This document shows, one piece after another, positions 1 through 8,842 of a DNA stretch of 64,000 nucleotides. This DNA is from Halioglobus maricola. GTDB lineage: Bacteria > Pseudomonadota > Gammaproteobacteria > Pseudomonadales > Halieaceae. The stretch is from NCBI RefSeq assembly GCF_009388985.1, contig NZ_CP036422.1:3982501-4046500 (forward strand), written 5' to 3'. The first letter of the stretch is position 1, and each line of letters opens with the position of its first letter. The translations under genes and the position numbers were made by a program. The notes below the pieces were generated by a model. That model was not told the DNA's origin, made no database searches, and saw only the letters and a program-made list of their open reading frames with translations.

Positions 1-1
1 C

Positions 2-235
2 TATCGCGCAATGGCCCGTGGTGATTACAGCTTCAGTTTTTACTACCGCACAATGATCTGGGACCACGCGCCCGGCACCCTGGTGGTTGAGGAAATGGGC
101 GGTATGGTCGCCCGCTACGATGGCAGTCCCTACCTGCCGGCTGTGGAAGCTTACGGCCTGATCAGTGCCAGTGATCCGGATACCTGGCACACAGTACGCC
201 GTTTACTGGTAGAGGCCCAACCCGGCGCCTACTAG
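2..235 (+). CDS. Inositol monophosphatase family protein, C-terminal fragment
   Basis: The reading frame is open from the left edge of the window, so only the last 77 or so residues are present and the true start lies outside. The stretch WDHAPGTLVVEEMGG matches the second metal-binding motif of the inositol monophosphatase superfamily (WD-x-A-x-G followed by an acidic/GG segment), where the Asp binds the catalytic magnesium. Members hydrolyse phosphate monoesters such as inositol-1-phosphate or histidinol phosphate. The family assignment rests on this one motif; the substrate cannot be told. The gene ends 29 bases before the convergent gamma-glutamyltransferase-like gene. Confidence 0.75.
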   Translation, partial: YRAMARGDYSFSFYYRTMIWDHAPGTLVVEEMGGMVARYDGSPYLPAVEAYGLISASDPDTWHTVRRLLVEAQPGAY

Positions 236-264
236 GCGACGATGTCGCCACGAATACCCCGCCA

Positions 265-2079
265 CTACCAGGCGACGACGGTACCGTCCTTGCGCATTTC
301 GGTCGCGCCGGCAAAACTGCCGCGCTCCCTGTCTACATAGATCGCCTGATAGCCACCAAACCGAACGCCGCTGCTGTCGACCTTCACCTTGTGACCCATG
401 GCTTCCAGTTTGGCGATGGTTTCCGCGGAAACGCCAGGCTCCAGATACAAGGTGCCAAGCGGGTCACCATGGTCGCCGGTGGGGTCGCTACCGCCGTCGT
501 GGAGGAAGCGCGCGGCATCGCCAGCCTCCTGCACGTTCATACCATAATCCAGCATATTCACCAGAATCTGGACATGGCCCTGAGGCTGCATAGAGCCACC
601 CATCAGACCATAGCTCATCACTGGCAGGCCATCCTTCATCAACATCGCGGGAATGATGGTATGGAAGGGTCGCTTGCCAGGGGCGTAAACATTCGGGTGC
701 CCCTCCTCCAGCGAGAACAGCTCGCCCCGGTCCTGGAACATAAAGCCGAGACCATCGGGCACCATGCCCGAGCCCATACCGCGATAGTTGGACTGAATAA
801 GTGACACCAGCATTCCGTTTTCATCGGCTACGGTCAGGTAGGTGGTATCGCCCTCCCCTTCGATTTTCGGATCACCCGGGCCAAATTCGGCCGAGGCCTT
901 CTTCGGATCGATGAGTGCGAAGCGCTCGCGACCATAGGCATCCGACAAAAGGCCCTCAAGGGGAATGTCAGAATAGTCAGGGTCGGCGTAGTAGCGTGCG
1001 ACATCCTCGAACGCCAGGCGCTTGGCTTCTACCATATAGTGAAACACCTCGGCGGAGCCTCGCTCCCACTGGGTCAGATCCACGTTCTTGAGAATACTGA
1101 GCATCTGCAGCGCTGCAAAGCCCTGGCCGTTGGGCGGGAGTTCGTAGAGCTCATAGCCCTTGTAGGTGACGCCGCCGGGCTCAACCCATTCGCCTTTGTG
1201 GTCGGCAAAGTCCTCGTAGGCAAGGCCACCGTCCATCGGCTCAAAGTAGTCAGCCATCTGCCGCGCCAGGCTGCCTTTATAAAACGCGTCCCGGCCATCC
1301 TGGCCAATGACTTCCAGGGTCTTGCCGAGGTCGGCATTGGTAAAGATACTGCCAGTCTCCGGCGCCTTGCCGCCCTTAAACCAAGTGCTTTGGATATTTT
1401 CCAGGTGAGGCGTGCCAGCGTATGTTCGCTCGAAGAAAGCCCAGCTGCGGTCGAGGTAGTAGGCAATCACCGGGGACACGGGAAAGCCGCCCCGGGCGTA
1501 ATCGATAGTCGGCGCCAGAATCTGGTTCATCGGCAGACTGCCAAAGCGATCGTGTACCGCGAACCAACCGTCAACCGTGCCTGGCACCGAGACCGGCAGA
1601 GGGCCATGGGAAGGTATGCCCTGATAATCCTCCGGCAACTCACCGCTCGCCTTCATCGCTGCGATGCGAGACTTAAGCTCTGCCAGGCTCTGGCCCTTGG
1701 GAGAGCGACCGGAACCGTTATAACCATGGAGTTTCTTGGTTTTGGGGTCCCAGAGTAGAATGAAAATATCGCCGCCGATACCGTTGCCGGTTGGCTCCAT
1801 CAGGCCCAGGGCCGCATTGGCGGCAATAGCAGCGTCAACGGCATTACCGCCCTGCTTCAATACATCCAAAGCAACCTGCGAGGCCAGTGGGTGTGCGGTG
1901 GCAGCCATACCTCGCGTGCCGTAGACCGGGCTGCGCGACCAGGCCGCTCCGACAGGACGGCCGCCAGGGCCCAACTCATTCGTCACCGCGCTGACCTCCG
2001 GTGTGGTTGTTTGCCCTGCACAGGCAGACAATAAAATCGGGGTTATAACTGACAGGGCCAACTTGCATAGTGTTCTCAT
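265..2079 (-). CDS. Gamma-glutamyltransferase-like Ntn hydrolase, lipoprotein
   Basis: The 604-residue protein has the layout of gamma-glutamyltranspeptidases: a large N-terminal domain followed by the autocleavage site. The conserved DTTYLTV places the probable nucleophile Thr near residue 412, which would become the N-terminus of the small subunit. GSMQPQGHVQ further on is typical of the GGT/cephalosporin-acylase superfamily. The N-terminus MRTLCKLALSVITPILLSAC is a lipoprotein signal with lipobox LSAC, which decides the start at 2079; an ATG at 2097 is also possible, and anything further upstream would run into the neighbouring gene. Family members cleave gamma-glutamyl bonds of glutathione or acylate/deacylate amides in the periplasm. 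Substrate specificity is not deducible. It lies just downstream of the LLM oxidoreductase on the same strand, with a gap of 58 bases. Confidence 0.88.
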   Translation of the reverse strand: MRTLCKLALSVITPILLSACAGQTTTPEVSAVTNELGPGGRPVGAAWSRSPVYGTRGMAATAHPLASQVALDVLKQGGNAVDAAIAANAALGLMEPTGNGIGGDIFILLWDPKTKKLHGYNGSGRSPKGQSLAELKSRIAAMKASGELPEDYQGIPSHGPLPVSVPGTVDGWFAVHDRFGSLPMNQILAPTIDYARGGFPVSPVIAYYLDRSWAFFERTYAGTPHLENIQSTWFKGGKAPETGSIFTNADLGKTLEVIGQDGRDAFYKGSLARQMADYFEPMDGGLAYEDFADHKGEWVEPGGVTYKGYELYELPPNGQGFAALQMLSILKNVDLTQWERGSAEVFHYMVEAKRLAFEDVARYYADPDYSDIPLEGLLSDAYGRERFALIDPKKASAEFGPGDPKIEGEGDTTYLTVADENGMLVSLIQSNYRGMGSGMVPDGLGFMFQDRGELFSLEEGHPNVYAPGKRPFHTIIPAMLMKDGLPVMSYGLMGGSMQPQGHVQILVNMLDYGMNVQEAGDAARFLHDGGSDPTGDHGDPLGTLYLEPGVSAETIAKLEAMGHKVKVDSSGVRFGGYQAIYVDRERGSFAGATEMRKDGTVVAW

Positions 2080-2137
2080 CCGCTCTCGCCGTTCCATTCC
2101 TGTGGAGAGGCAGATCATAGCCCAGATCGAAGCGGCA

Positions 2138-3148
2138 CTAACAGACCGCAGCGATTTCTCCGCGCAAGGCCGCAAGTAACTCGACATCAGGCTGGTATAC
2201 CACCGGGGAAATCCGCTCCACTTTGCCGTGGAACCTGTCCTTAATTTTGACAGCCACCTCGGCGGGGGTACCGACGACGGCGAAAGTATTGAGCATATCG
2301 TCATCGATCAGGTCGTTGAGCTCGGCCCATTTGCCCTCGCGCATCATGGTATTGGCTTGTTTTTGCAGATGCTCCCAACCGTGACATTCCAGCACGGGCA
2401 GATAAGCGGGCGTCGAGGCGTAAAACGCTATCTGATTGCGCGCCGAGGCCACAGCCATCTGCATGCTCTCGTCATCCAACCCGGTCGCCGTGATCACCTG
2501 AGCAGAGACCTGGTAACCATCGCGCTCCTTACCCGCTTTATCCAAACCACGCTGAATTGCCGCGAGTGAAAGTTCCTCCATGGATTTGGCCGTATTGAAG
2601 GGGTGCAGGAAATAACCATCACCTACCTCGGCCGCCACTTCCGTCATCAACGGGCCGACGCCGGCAATAAAGATGGGCGGGGGGCCATATTCATTCGGCT
2701 GGGGCGAGAACACGGGCGACATCAGGGTGTGGTTATAAAACTCACCCTCAAACTTCAGTTTCTCGCCGGTCTGCCAGCAGTCCCAGATAGTTCGCACCGC
2801 CAGTACCATCTCGCGCATACGCGCGGCGGGCTTACTCCAGGGCATTGAGAAGCGCCGTTCAATATGCGCCTTCACCTGGGCGCCCAGGCCAAGGATAAAC
2901 CGGCCCTCCGAAAGGTTTTGCAGATCATTGCCGAGGTAGGCGAGGTTCATGGGGTTACGCGAGAAAGCCACGGCGATCGAGGTCATAAGCTCCATGCGCT
3001 CGCTATTCATGGCCGCTGCCGCCACCGTAATGAACGGATCGGACTGGCCTTCAAACGTGTAGGCGCCGTCAAAACCGGCATCCTCCAGCTGCTGGGCCAT
3101 CCCGGCCACACGGGCCGGATCGAACATTAGGGAACTGTCTATTTTCAT
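2138..3148 (-). CDS. LLM-class flavin/F420-dependent oxidoreductase (TIGR03617-like)
   Basis: A 336-residue TIM-barrel protein of the luciferase-like monooxygenase class. Visible features are an N-terminal segment with DGAYTFEGQSDPF, the NLSEGRFILGLGAQ motif and the PPPIFIAGVGPLMTEVAAEV motif, all characteristic of the group that includes mycobacterial F420-dependent oxidoreductases. Family members move hydride between F420 or FMN and an organic substrate, often a ketone, alcohol or acyl-CoA. The start is well supported by AAAGGAGA eight bases upstream of the ATG. It is divergent from the acyl-CoA synthetase at 3368 and probably shares a control region with it. Whether the host makes F420 cannot be seen here, so the cofactor is open. 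Confidence 0.85.
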   Translation of the reverse strand: MKIDSSLMFDPARVAGMAQQLEDAGFDGAYTFEGQSDPFITVAAAAMNSERMELMTSIAVAFSRNPMNLAYLGNDLQNLSEGRFILGLGAQVKAHIERRFSMPWSKPAARMREMVLAVRTIWDCWQTGEKLKFEGEFYNHTLMSPVFSPQPNEYGPPPIFIAGVGPLMTEVAAEVGDGYFLHPFNTAKSMEELSLAAIQRGLDKAGKERDGYQVSAQVITATGLDDESMQMAVASARNQIAFYASTPAYLPVLECHGWEHLQKQANTMMREGKWAELNDLIDDDMLNTFAVVGTPAEVAVKIKDRFHGKVERISPVVYQPDVELLAALRGEIAAVC

Positions 3149-3192
3149 GGGAAATCTCCTTTAGACGCCCAGTATCTCGGATTGGCAGGGAC

Positions 3193-3255
3193 GGGACAGC
3201 ACCGCAAAGGGACAATATTCGCTGGCATTAGCAATCAGGCTGAGCGCAAAGGACA
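3193..3255. promoter_or_regulatory. Divergent control region with repeated GGGACA boxes
   Basis: The gap between the LLM gene and the acyl-CoA synthetase carries GGGACA at 3193-3198 and 3209-3214 and GGACA at 3251-3255, two of them preceded by AAA. The same hexamer occurs twice, 21 bp apart, in front of the AraC-type regulator (7559 and 7581). I infer a common regulator, possibly that AraC protein. No binding evidence exists and the motif is short, so confidence is low. Confidence 0.25.
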
Positions 3256-3367
3256 GGCTCCCATGAGCGGCCGGGTCATTGCCGGGGGCCGGCCCGCTGT
3301 GGCATTTTCTATCGTCTGACTTGCCCGCCGGGCACTTTCACCACAGTGCAACAACAGGATGCCACAC

Positions 3368-4948
3368 ATGAACCCGAGCCAACTGTACCAACCAGCGCTG
3401 ATGCCCCACCTGCTGGTGGAAGGCCTGAACCGCTATAACGACGAACCCTGCCTGTATCTCGGTGACACCGTCGCCAGTTACCGCGATGTACGCGAAAGCA
3501 CGAGCCAGATGATTCAGGCGCTGCAATCCAAGGGCCTGGGTGTCGGCAGCCGAGTGGCGATCATCTCCGCCAATCGTCCGGAGGTGCTCTCCAACATCGC
3601 CGCGATGCAGCTCACCGGGTGCACGGGTACACCGCTGCATCCGCTCGGCTCACTGGACGACCATATCTACGTGCTTGAAGCGGCGGAAATCGAGACGCTC
3701 ATTTTTGACCCCTCTGTCTTTTCCGAGGTCGCTGCCGCCCTCAAAGAACGCGTGCCTGGCCTGAAGAACCTGCTGGGCTTTGGGCCCAACGAAGTGGGCG
3801 ACGACTACATGGCACTGGCGGCAAACTTCGAGCCACAGCCTCTGGTAGCGCCGGACATCGGCCCCGAAGATATCGCCTCGGTCAACTTCACCGGCGGCAC
3901 CACAGGCAAGCCCAAGGGCGTCATGAGCCCGCACCGGGTCAGTGCCTACATGACCCAGGTACAGCTCGCCGAATGGGAGTTCCCCGAGGAAGTGCGCATG
4001 TTGTTCGCCACGCCGCTATCTCACGCCGCGGCAGCCTTCTTCATCCCCGTACTGCAAAAGGGTGGTGCCTTCTACGTCATGCAGGGCTTCGACATCGACC
4101 AGTTTTACGACATGGTCAAGGAGCACCAGATCACCTGTACCTTCCTCGTACCGGTCATGCTTTACTTCCTGCTGGATTCACCTCGCGCTACCGACGGTTC
4201 CATCGACAGTATGGAAACCGTGTTCTACGGCGCCTCGCCGATGAGCCCTGCCCGCCTGCAGGAGGGCCTGGAGAAATGGGGCCAGGTGTTCTACCAGTGC
4301 TTTGGCCAGTCAGAGTGCCCCATGGTGATTGCCAACCTGGCGCGCAAGGACCACGATCTGGCCAAGCCCGAGCGCCTGAGCGCCGCCGGGCGCCCCACAC
4401 CCTGGGTTCATCTGGCACTGCTCGACAAGGACTGCAATCCCGTCCCGGAAGGTGAACCGGGAGAAATCTGTGTGCGCGGCCCGCTGGTCATGGCTGGCTA
4501 CAAAGATATGCCCGGGCAGACCGCGGAAGCGTTCGAGGGCGGCTGGCTGCACACCGGCGATGTGGGCAAGTTCGACGACGAAGGCTTCCTCTACATTGTC
4601 GATCGCACCAAGGACATGATTGTGACCGGTGGCTTTAACGTATTCCCTCGGGAAGTGGAAGATGTCATCGCCGCCCACGACGCTGTAGGACAGGTCGTTG
4701 TAGTGGGAGTACCGGATGAACAATGGGGCGAAGCAGTGAAAGCTGTCATCGTGCCCAGGCCTGGTATCGAAGGCAGCGACGAACTCGCGGCGGAGCTGCA
4801 GACACTGGTCAAAGACAAGAAGGGCTCGGTGCAATCACCCAAGTCGATCGACTTTGTTACCGGCATTCCACTGACACCGGTGGGCAAACCTGATAAAAAG
4901 GCTGTCAAAGCACAGTATTGGGAAGGCTCTGGCCGCAGCGTGGGATGA
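3368..4948 (+). CDS. Acyl-CoA synthetase, ANL superfamily
   Basis: A 526-residue AMP-forming acid-CoA ligase. The P-loop-like A3 motif TGGTTGKPKGV lies near residues 175-185. The A5 segment FGQSECP and the A7/A8 region GGWLHTGDVGKFDDEG plus VDRTKDMIVTGGFNVFPREV are intact, and the A10 lysine (PVGKPDKKAVK) is near the C-terminus. The enzyme activates a carboxylic acid as acyl-AMP and passes it to CoA. Start choice: an ATG at 3359 exists, but the AGGA at 3355 is well spaced only for the ATG at 3368 (MNPSQLYQ). It overlaps the following MBL gene by the ATGA arrangement, so the two are translationally coupled. Substrate unknown; context suggests an organic acid released by the oxidative enzymes nearby. 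Confidence 0.93.
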   Translation: MNPSQLYQPALMPHLLVEGLNRYNDEPCLYLGDTVASYRDVRESTSQMIQALQSKGLGVGSRVAIISANRPEVLSNIAAMQLTGCTGTPLHPLGSLDDHIYVLEAAEIETLIFDPSVFSEVAAALKERVPGLKNLLGFGPNEVGDDYMALAANFEPQPLVAPDIGPEDIASVNFTGGTTGKPKGVMSPHRVSAYMTQVQLAEWEFPEEVRMLFATPLSHAAAAFFIPVLQKGGAFYVMQGFDIDQFYDMVKEHQITCTFLVPVMLYFLLDSPRATDGSIDSMETVFYGASPMSPARLQEGLEKWGQVFYQCFGQSECPMVIANLARKDHDLAKPERLSAAGRPTPWVHLALLDKDCNPVPEGEPGEICVRGPLVMAGYKDMPGQTAEAFEGGWLHTGDVGKFDDEGFLYIVDRTKDMIVTGGFNVFPREVEDVIAAHDAVGQVVVVGVPDEQWGEAVKAVIVPRPGIEGSDELAAELQTLVKDKKGSVQSPKSIDFVTGIPLTPVGKPDKKAVKAQYWEGSGRSVG

Positions 4949-6027
4949 CCGGAAAAGAAACAGTCGAAAACTATCGCGGCCTGAGTTACCCCTACGGCCG
5001 CAAACCAGAACTCGTCACGGCCGAACCGGTTGAAGTGGCACCCGGCGTACACTGGGTGCGATTCCCCATGCCAATGTCGCTGGACCACATCAACATCTGG
5101 TTGCTAGAGGATGGCGATGGCTGGACGGTGGTCGACACCTGCCTCGACCTGGAGACTTCCCGCGAGATCTGGGAGCAGCTGTTCTGCGGCTTTATGCAGG
5201 GCAAACCGGTTACGCGGGTCATTTGCACCCATATGCACCCAGATCATGTGGGCCTGGCCGGCTGGATCTGTGAGCGTTTCGATTGCGAATTGTGGATGTC
5301 GCGCGAGGAGTTTTTGATGTGCCGTGCGATGGCTGCGGACACCGGGCGCCCGGCTCCAGATGTCGCTCTGCGTTTCTACCGTGCTGCTGGCTGGGAGGAA
5401 GATGCGCTAGAGCACTACAAGAAGAAATTCGGCAACTTTGGCCGCGCTATCTACACCCTGCCAGACAGTTTTCACCGCCTGACTGACCGGGAAACGATCA
5501 CTATCGGTAACCACTACTGGCAGGTCATCGTCGGCCGTGGGCACTCACCGGAACACGCCGCCCTGTATTGCCCGGGGTTGAAATTGTTGATCTCCGGCGA
5601 TCAGGTACTGCCGCGGATTTCTCCCAATGTAAGCGTCTATCCTACCGAGCCGGCGGGCGACCCGCTCAAAGAATGGCTGCGCACCCAGGCGGTGATTCGC
5701 GACATCCTGCCCGACGACCTGTTAGTGCTGCCAGCCCACGAAGCGCCGTTTTACGGCCTCTATGTGCGCCTTAGCCAGATCATCGAGGCTCACAAACGCG
5801 ACCTGGTCAAACTGTTCAATTTCCTCGATCAACCGCTGCGGGCCGTCGACTGTTTCCCGGCACTGTTTCGGCGGGAGATCAACGCGGGGAACATTTCCCT
5901 CGCTACCGGTGAAACCATCGCCCATCTCAATTGCCTGCTGGGCCGGCACCGAATCACCCGGACCCGGGATGAGCACGGCGTTGACTGGTATCAGCAGATC
6001 CCCGAAACCGCCGAGTTTGACGAGTAA
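4945..6027 (+). CDS. MBL-fold metallohydrolase
   Basis: A 360-residue metallo-beta-lactamase-fold hydrolase with the metal motif THMHPDH at residues 95-101, a later GHSPEHAALY (third His) and SGDQVLP (bridging Asp). This arrangement suits a dinuclear zinc hydrolase of the thioesterase/lactonase/glyoxalase-II type. The start at 4945 overlaps the stop of the acyl-CoA synthetase (ATGA), so the two proteins are probably made together. A CoA-thioester or lactone hydrolase in the same pathway is a reasonable inference: lactones or esters are what the neighbouring Baeyer-Villiger-type enzyme would yield. It converges with that enzyme, with 2 bases between the stops. Confidence 0.85.
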   Translation: MTGKETVENYRGLSYPYGRKPELVTAEPVEVAPGVHWVRFPMPMSLDHINIWLLEDGDGWTVVDTCLDLETSREIWEQLFCGFMQGKPVTRVICTHMHPDHVGLAGWICERFDCELWMSREEFLMCRAMAADTGRPAPDVALRFYRAAGWEEDALEHYKKKFGNFGRAIYTLPDSFHRLTDRETITIGNHYWQVIVGRGHSPEHAALYCPGLKLLISGDQVLPRISPNVSVYPTEPAGDPLKEWLRTQAVIRDILPDDLLVLPAHEAPFYGLYVRLSQIIEAHKRDLVKLFNFLDQPLRAVDCFPALFRREINAGNISLATGETIAHLNCLLGRHRITRTRDEHGVDWYQQIPETAEFDE

Positions 6028-6029
6028 AA

Positions 6030-7493
6030 CTAGGCTGCCGGCCTGAAATCTTTCAGATCCGGCTGCTCGAGTTCTCTCACCCACTGGTTCCAACTGTAGG
6101 GCCACATCGCCGGGTCGCCATCTGCATCCAGATACCAGCTCTGACACCCACGCACCCAGACAGTCTTGCCCATCCCGGCCTTCAGATAATCGTTGTATCG
6201 CTGTTTCGCCTCCGGGGTCGCCTCCACTTCGTCGAGGGTCCCCGCGCGCCACTGCTCTATCAGCTTCAGCACGTAGTCCGTCTGCACCTCGCTCATGGCA
6301 ATCACTGAGTAATTGCCAATAGGCGTGTTCGGGCCAAGCATCAGGAAGAAATTCGGGAAACCCGGGATACATACCGAGCGATAGGCCTGCACCTTGCGCC
6401 CCCACACATCCTCGATGTCCACCCCGTTGCGACCCTTCAGCTCCATGGGGCGCATGAACTCGAAAGGGCTGAAACCCGTGGCCAGTATCAAGACGTCCAA
6501 CTCGTGGGTCTCACCATCAACGGTGACCACACCGCGATCGGTAATCCGTTCTATGCCGGTAGTTTCCAGGCTGACATTGTCCCGCTGCACCGCGTCGTAA
6601 AACGTGCTGTTGATGATGAGGCGCTTGCAGCCCACGGGGTAATCCGGAGTCAGCTTCTCCCGCAACGCAGGGTCGCGCACACTTTTTCTGAGGTTGCGCT
6701 TGGCCATCCACGACATCAATGCAAGGGGGAGTTTCTTTCCCGTCACCCCCGCGCTGAAGGTGTTGCGCATGGCAAACGCGTAACGTTTGCTGAGTGCGGT
6801 AAGCTTGCCCTGTTGGCCGCGCAGGCTCGCCTTGTCCGTCTCGCTATAATCCTTGTCCGCAACCTTCACAATCCACTGTGGAGTGCGCTGGAAGATCGTC
6901 AAATCGCCACATTGCTCGGCAATATCACCAATCACCTGGCAGGCGGTGGAACCTGTGCCAATAATCCCGACCCGCTTGCCCGCGAGATCCACATCGTGAT
7001 TCCAACGAGCGGTGTGCCACATATCCCCCTGGAAGCTGTCCAGGCCCTTGATGTCGGGATACACCGGATGGTGCAGGATGCCAGTGGCTGCCACCACAAA
7101 ATCCACACTGAAATCATTACCCTTACTGGTATGCAGCTGCCACTTACCGTCCACATAGTGAGAGCGCTCCAGAGCCTCCCCAAACCGAATCTGGCCGGCC
7201 ACGCCGAATTCCTCTGCCACCTGGCGGAAGTATGTCTGGATTTCGTTGCCACGGGCGAAGCGATTGCTCCACTCGGGGTTGCCGCGAAAGCTGTAGGTAT
7301 ACATGTGGGCGGGCACATCGCAGGCCACACCAGGGTATGTGTTCTCACGCCAGGTGCCCCCCAGCTCATCGGCTTTTTCCAGAATGGTCAGGTCATTGAT
7401 ACCGGCTTCACGCAGCTTGATCGCAGCCAGTATGCCGGTCATACCGGCACCGATAATGGCCACCGATGGCTCGCGTCTGTTGTTATTGGACAT
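6030..7493 (-). CDS. Flavin-containing (Baeyer-Villiger-type) monooxygenase
   Basis: A 487-residue class B flavoprotein monooxygenase. The FAD Rossmann motif GAGMTG is at residues 15-20, the Baeyer-Villiger fingerprint FQGDMWHTARWN at 154-165, and the NADPH Rossmann motif GTGSTA at 179-184. Such enzymes insert oxygen next to a carbonyl, giving esters or lactones, or oxygenate N/S atoms. The fingerprint favours the Baeyer-Villiger group. The start MSNNNRREP at 7493 is chosen because AGGAGA lies nine bases upstream; longer versions lack a ribosome site. It is transcribed divergently from the AraC-type gene at 7648, which is the obvious candidate regulator. Confidence 0.92.
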   Translation of the reverse strand: MSNNNRREPSVAIIGAGMTGILAAIKLREAGINDLTILEKADELGGTWRENTYPGVACDVPAHMYTYSFRGNPEWSNRFARGNEIQTYFRQVAEEFGVAGQIRFGEALERSHYVDGKWQLHTSKGNDFSVDFVVAATGILHHPVYPDIKGLDSFQGDMWHTARWNHDVDLAGKRVGIIGTGSTACQVIGDIAEQCGDLTIFQRTPQWIVKVADKDYSETDKASLRGQQGKLTALSKRYAFAMRNTFSAGVTGKKLPLALMSWMAKRNLRKSVRDPALREKLTPDYPVGCKRLIINSTFYDAVQRDNVSLETTGIERITDRGVVTVDGETHELDVLILATGFSPFEFMRPMELKGRNGVDIEDVWGRKVQAYRSVCIPGFPNFFLMLGPNTPIGNYSVIAMSEVQTDYVLKLIEQWRAGTLDEVEATPEAKQRYNDYLKAGMGKTVWVRGCQSWYLDADGDPAMWPYSWNQWVRELEQPDLKDFRPAA

Positions 7494-7558
7494 AGTCAGA
7501 TCTCTCCTCTCAGGATGACCAATGTAATCTGGTGTGCGCCCGGTGCAAAGCTGAACAA

Positions 7559-7586
7559 GGGACAAAAACTTATGAAAAAAGGACAG
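7559..7586. promoter_or_regulatory. GGGACA direct repeat, possible AraC-type operator
   Basis: In the 154-base divergent gap between the monooxygenase and the AraC-type regulator, GGACA occurs at 7560 and again at 7581, exactly 21 bases apart (two helical turns) in the same orientation. AraC-family proteins commonly bind two direct half-sites about 21 bp apart. GGGACA boxes also occur at 3193 and 3209. Function as operator is inferred. Confidence 0.3.
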
Positions 7587-7647
7587 CTATCTGTTGCCGA
7601 CCAGAAAACGATGAAATAGTCTTGCCACTCTACTGACGGAAAGAGCG

Positions 7648-8673
7648 ATGGCAAACAAGAACGACTCGCGTCACCACATCAAGGGCCTGCCCATAGCCCT
7701 CAACGCCATGGCCGACATGGGATTTAGTGCCAGCGACTGCCTGGCAGGTACCGGTCTGACCGAGGCCCAGCTCGAAAACAACGCAACCGACATCCCGTTC
7801 ACCCTTGAGCAGGAGTTTCACTTTCATCGCAATCTGCTGGCGCTCACCGGCAATCCCATGCTCGGCTTGTTGCTGGGTAAGGCCTATAGAATCGAGAGCT
7901 ACGGCTTGCTGGGCTATGCCTTCCTGAGTGCTTCCACCTTACGCCATGCGCTGGCGGTAATGCAGAACTTCGGCCCGCTCGCCTTCAGCCCCTTCGAAAT
8001 AAACTTCAGAGTCGCGGGCGGCCGGGGCATCCTCTCCATGCGCCCCGGCTTACGGCTACCTGAGGACCTGCTCACCTTCTACATCGACCGCGACATCACC
8101 GCCGCCATCCATGGCAGCAGTGGATCCCTGCGCGAACCCATCGAGCCGATGCAGGTGAAACTCATGCATGACGGCCAGGGGCGAGAGCTGATTTACGAGC
8201 GTCACTTCGACTGCCCGGTATCTTTCGGCAACAATGCTTCAGAATTGCATATGGATGCGGCCGCTCTCGACGAGCCCATGCCACTGCGCGACAGCGAAAC
8301 CAGCGCGATGATGCAGCAACAATGCCGATTGCTGCTCTCCCGCGTGCGCGGAGGTGGCAACATCGGCGACAAGGTCCGCCAGATCATCCTCTCCCGCCCA
8401 GGCTACTTCCCCGATATCGACTTCGTCGCAGAGAAATTGAACACCACCAGCCGCACTCTGCGCCGCCGTCTGGCGCGCGAGAATAGCAGCTACCAGGATA
8501 TTCTCGCCGGCGTTCGCTACCAGCTCGCCCGCGAATACCTGGCGAATTCAGCGCTGCCATTGGAGGAAATATCCGTACTGCTGGGCTACAGCGCCCCGGG
8601 AAATTTCAGCAACGCCTTCAAGCGCTGGCACGGCAGCTCACCCCGCGCCTACCGCCAGGCCGCCAACTGCTGA
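7648..8673 (+). CDS. AraC family transcriptional regulator
   Basis: A 341-residue regulator. The N-terminal two thirds resemble the arabinose-binding-domain-like module of OruR-type regulators (segments HRNLLALTGNPMLGLLLGKA and ESYGLLGYAFLSASTLRHAL). The C-terminal 100 residues are a double helix-turn-helix AraC domain: ISVLLGYSAPGNFSNAFKRW followed by HGSSPRAYR is the family signature. GGAAAG precedes the ATG. It stands divergent to the Baeyer-Villiger-type monooxygenase, which it probably controls in response to a substrate or intermediate of that pathway. The effector cannot be read from sequence. Confidence 0.9.
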   Translation: MANKNDSRHHIKGLPIALNAMADMGFSASDCLAGTGLTEAQLENNATDIPFTLEQEFHFHRNLLALTGNPMLGLLLGKAYRIESYGLLGYAFLSASTLRHALAVMQNFGPLAFSPFEINFRVAGGRGILSMRPGLRLPEDLLTFYIDRDITAAIHGSSGSLREPIEPMQVKLMHDGQGRELIYERHFDCPVSFGNNASELHMDAAALDEPMPLRDSETSAMMQQQCRLLLSRVRGGGNIGDKVRQIILSRPGYFPDIDFVAEKLNTTSRTLRRRLARENSSYQDILAGVRYQLAREYLANSALPLEEISVLLGYSAPGNFSNAFKRWHGSSPRAYRQAANC

Positions 8674-8842
8674 AATCTGAAAAATTACCAGAGGCAGCCG
8701 CCAGGATTTGCTGCTATTATCCCCACCTCTTCTAGTAGCACCCAGAAAGCTGCAGACTGAATCACCGCAATACAGATTGTCGCGACCGCGGCAGTCAATG
8801 ACACACAAACACTCTTCCACTTTTCAATAAGGAACCACGTGT

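Noticed and set aside
6504..7619. Open frame of 371 codons antisense to the Baeyer-Villiger gene, running past its start
   Set aside because: The opposite strand carries all FAD/NADPH motifs; the antisense translation has no family features or signal.
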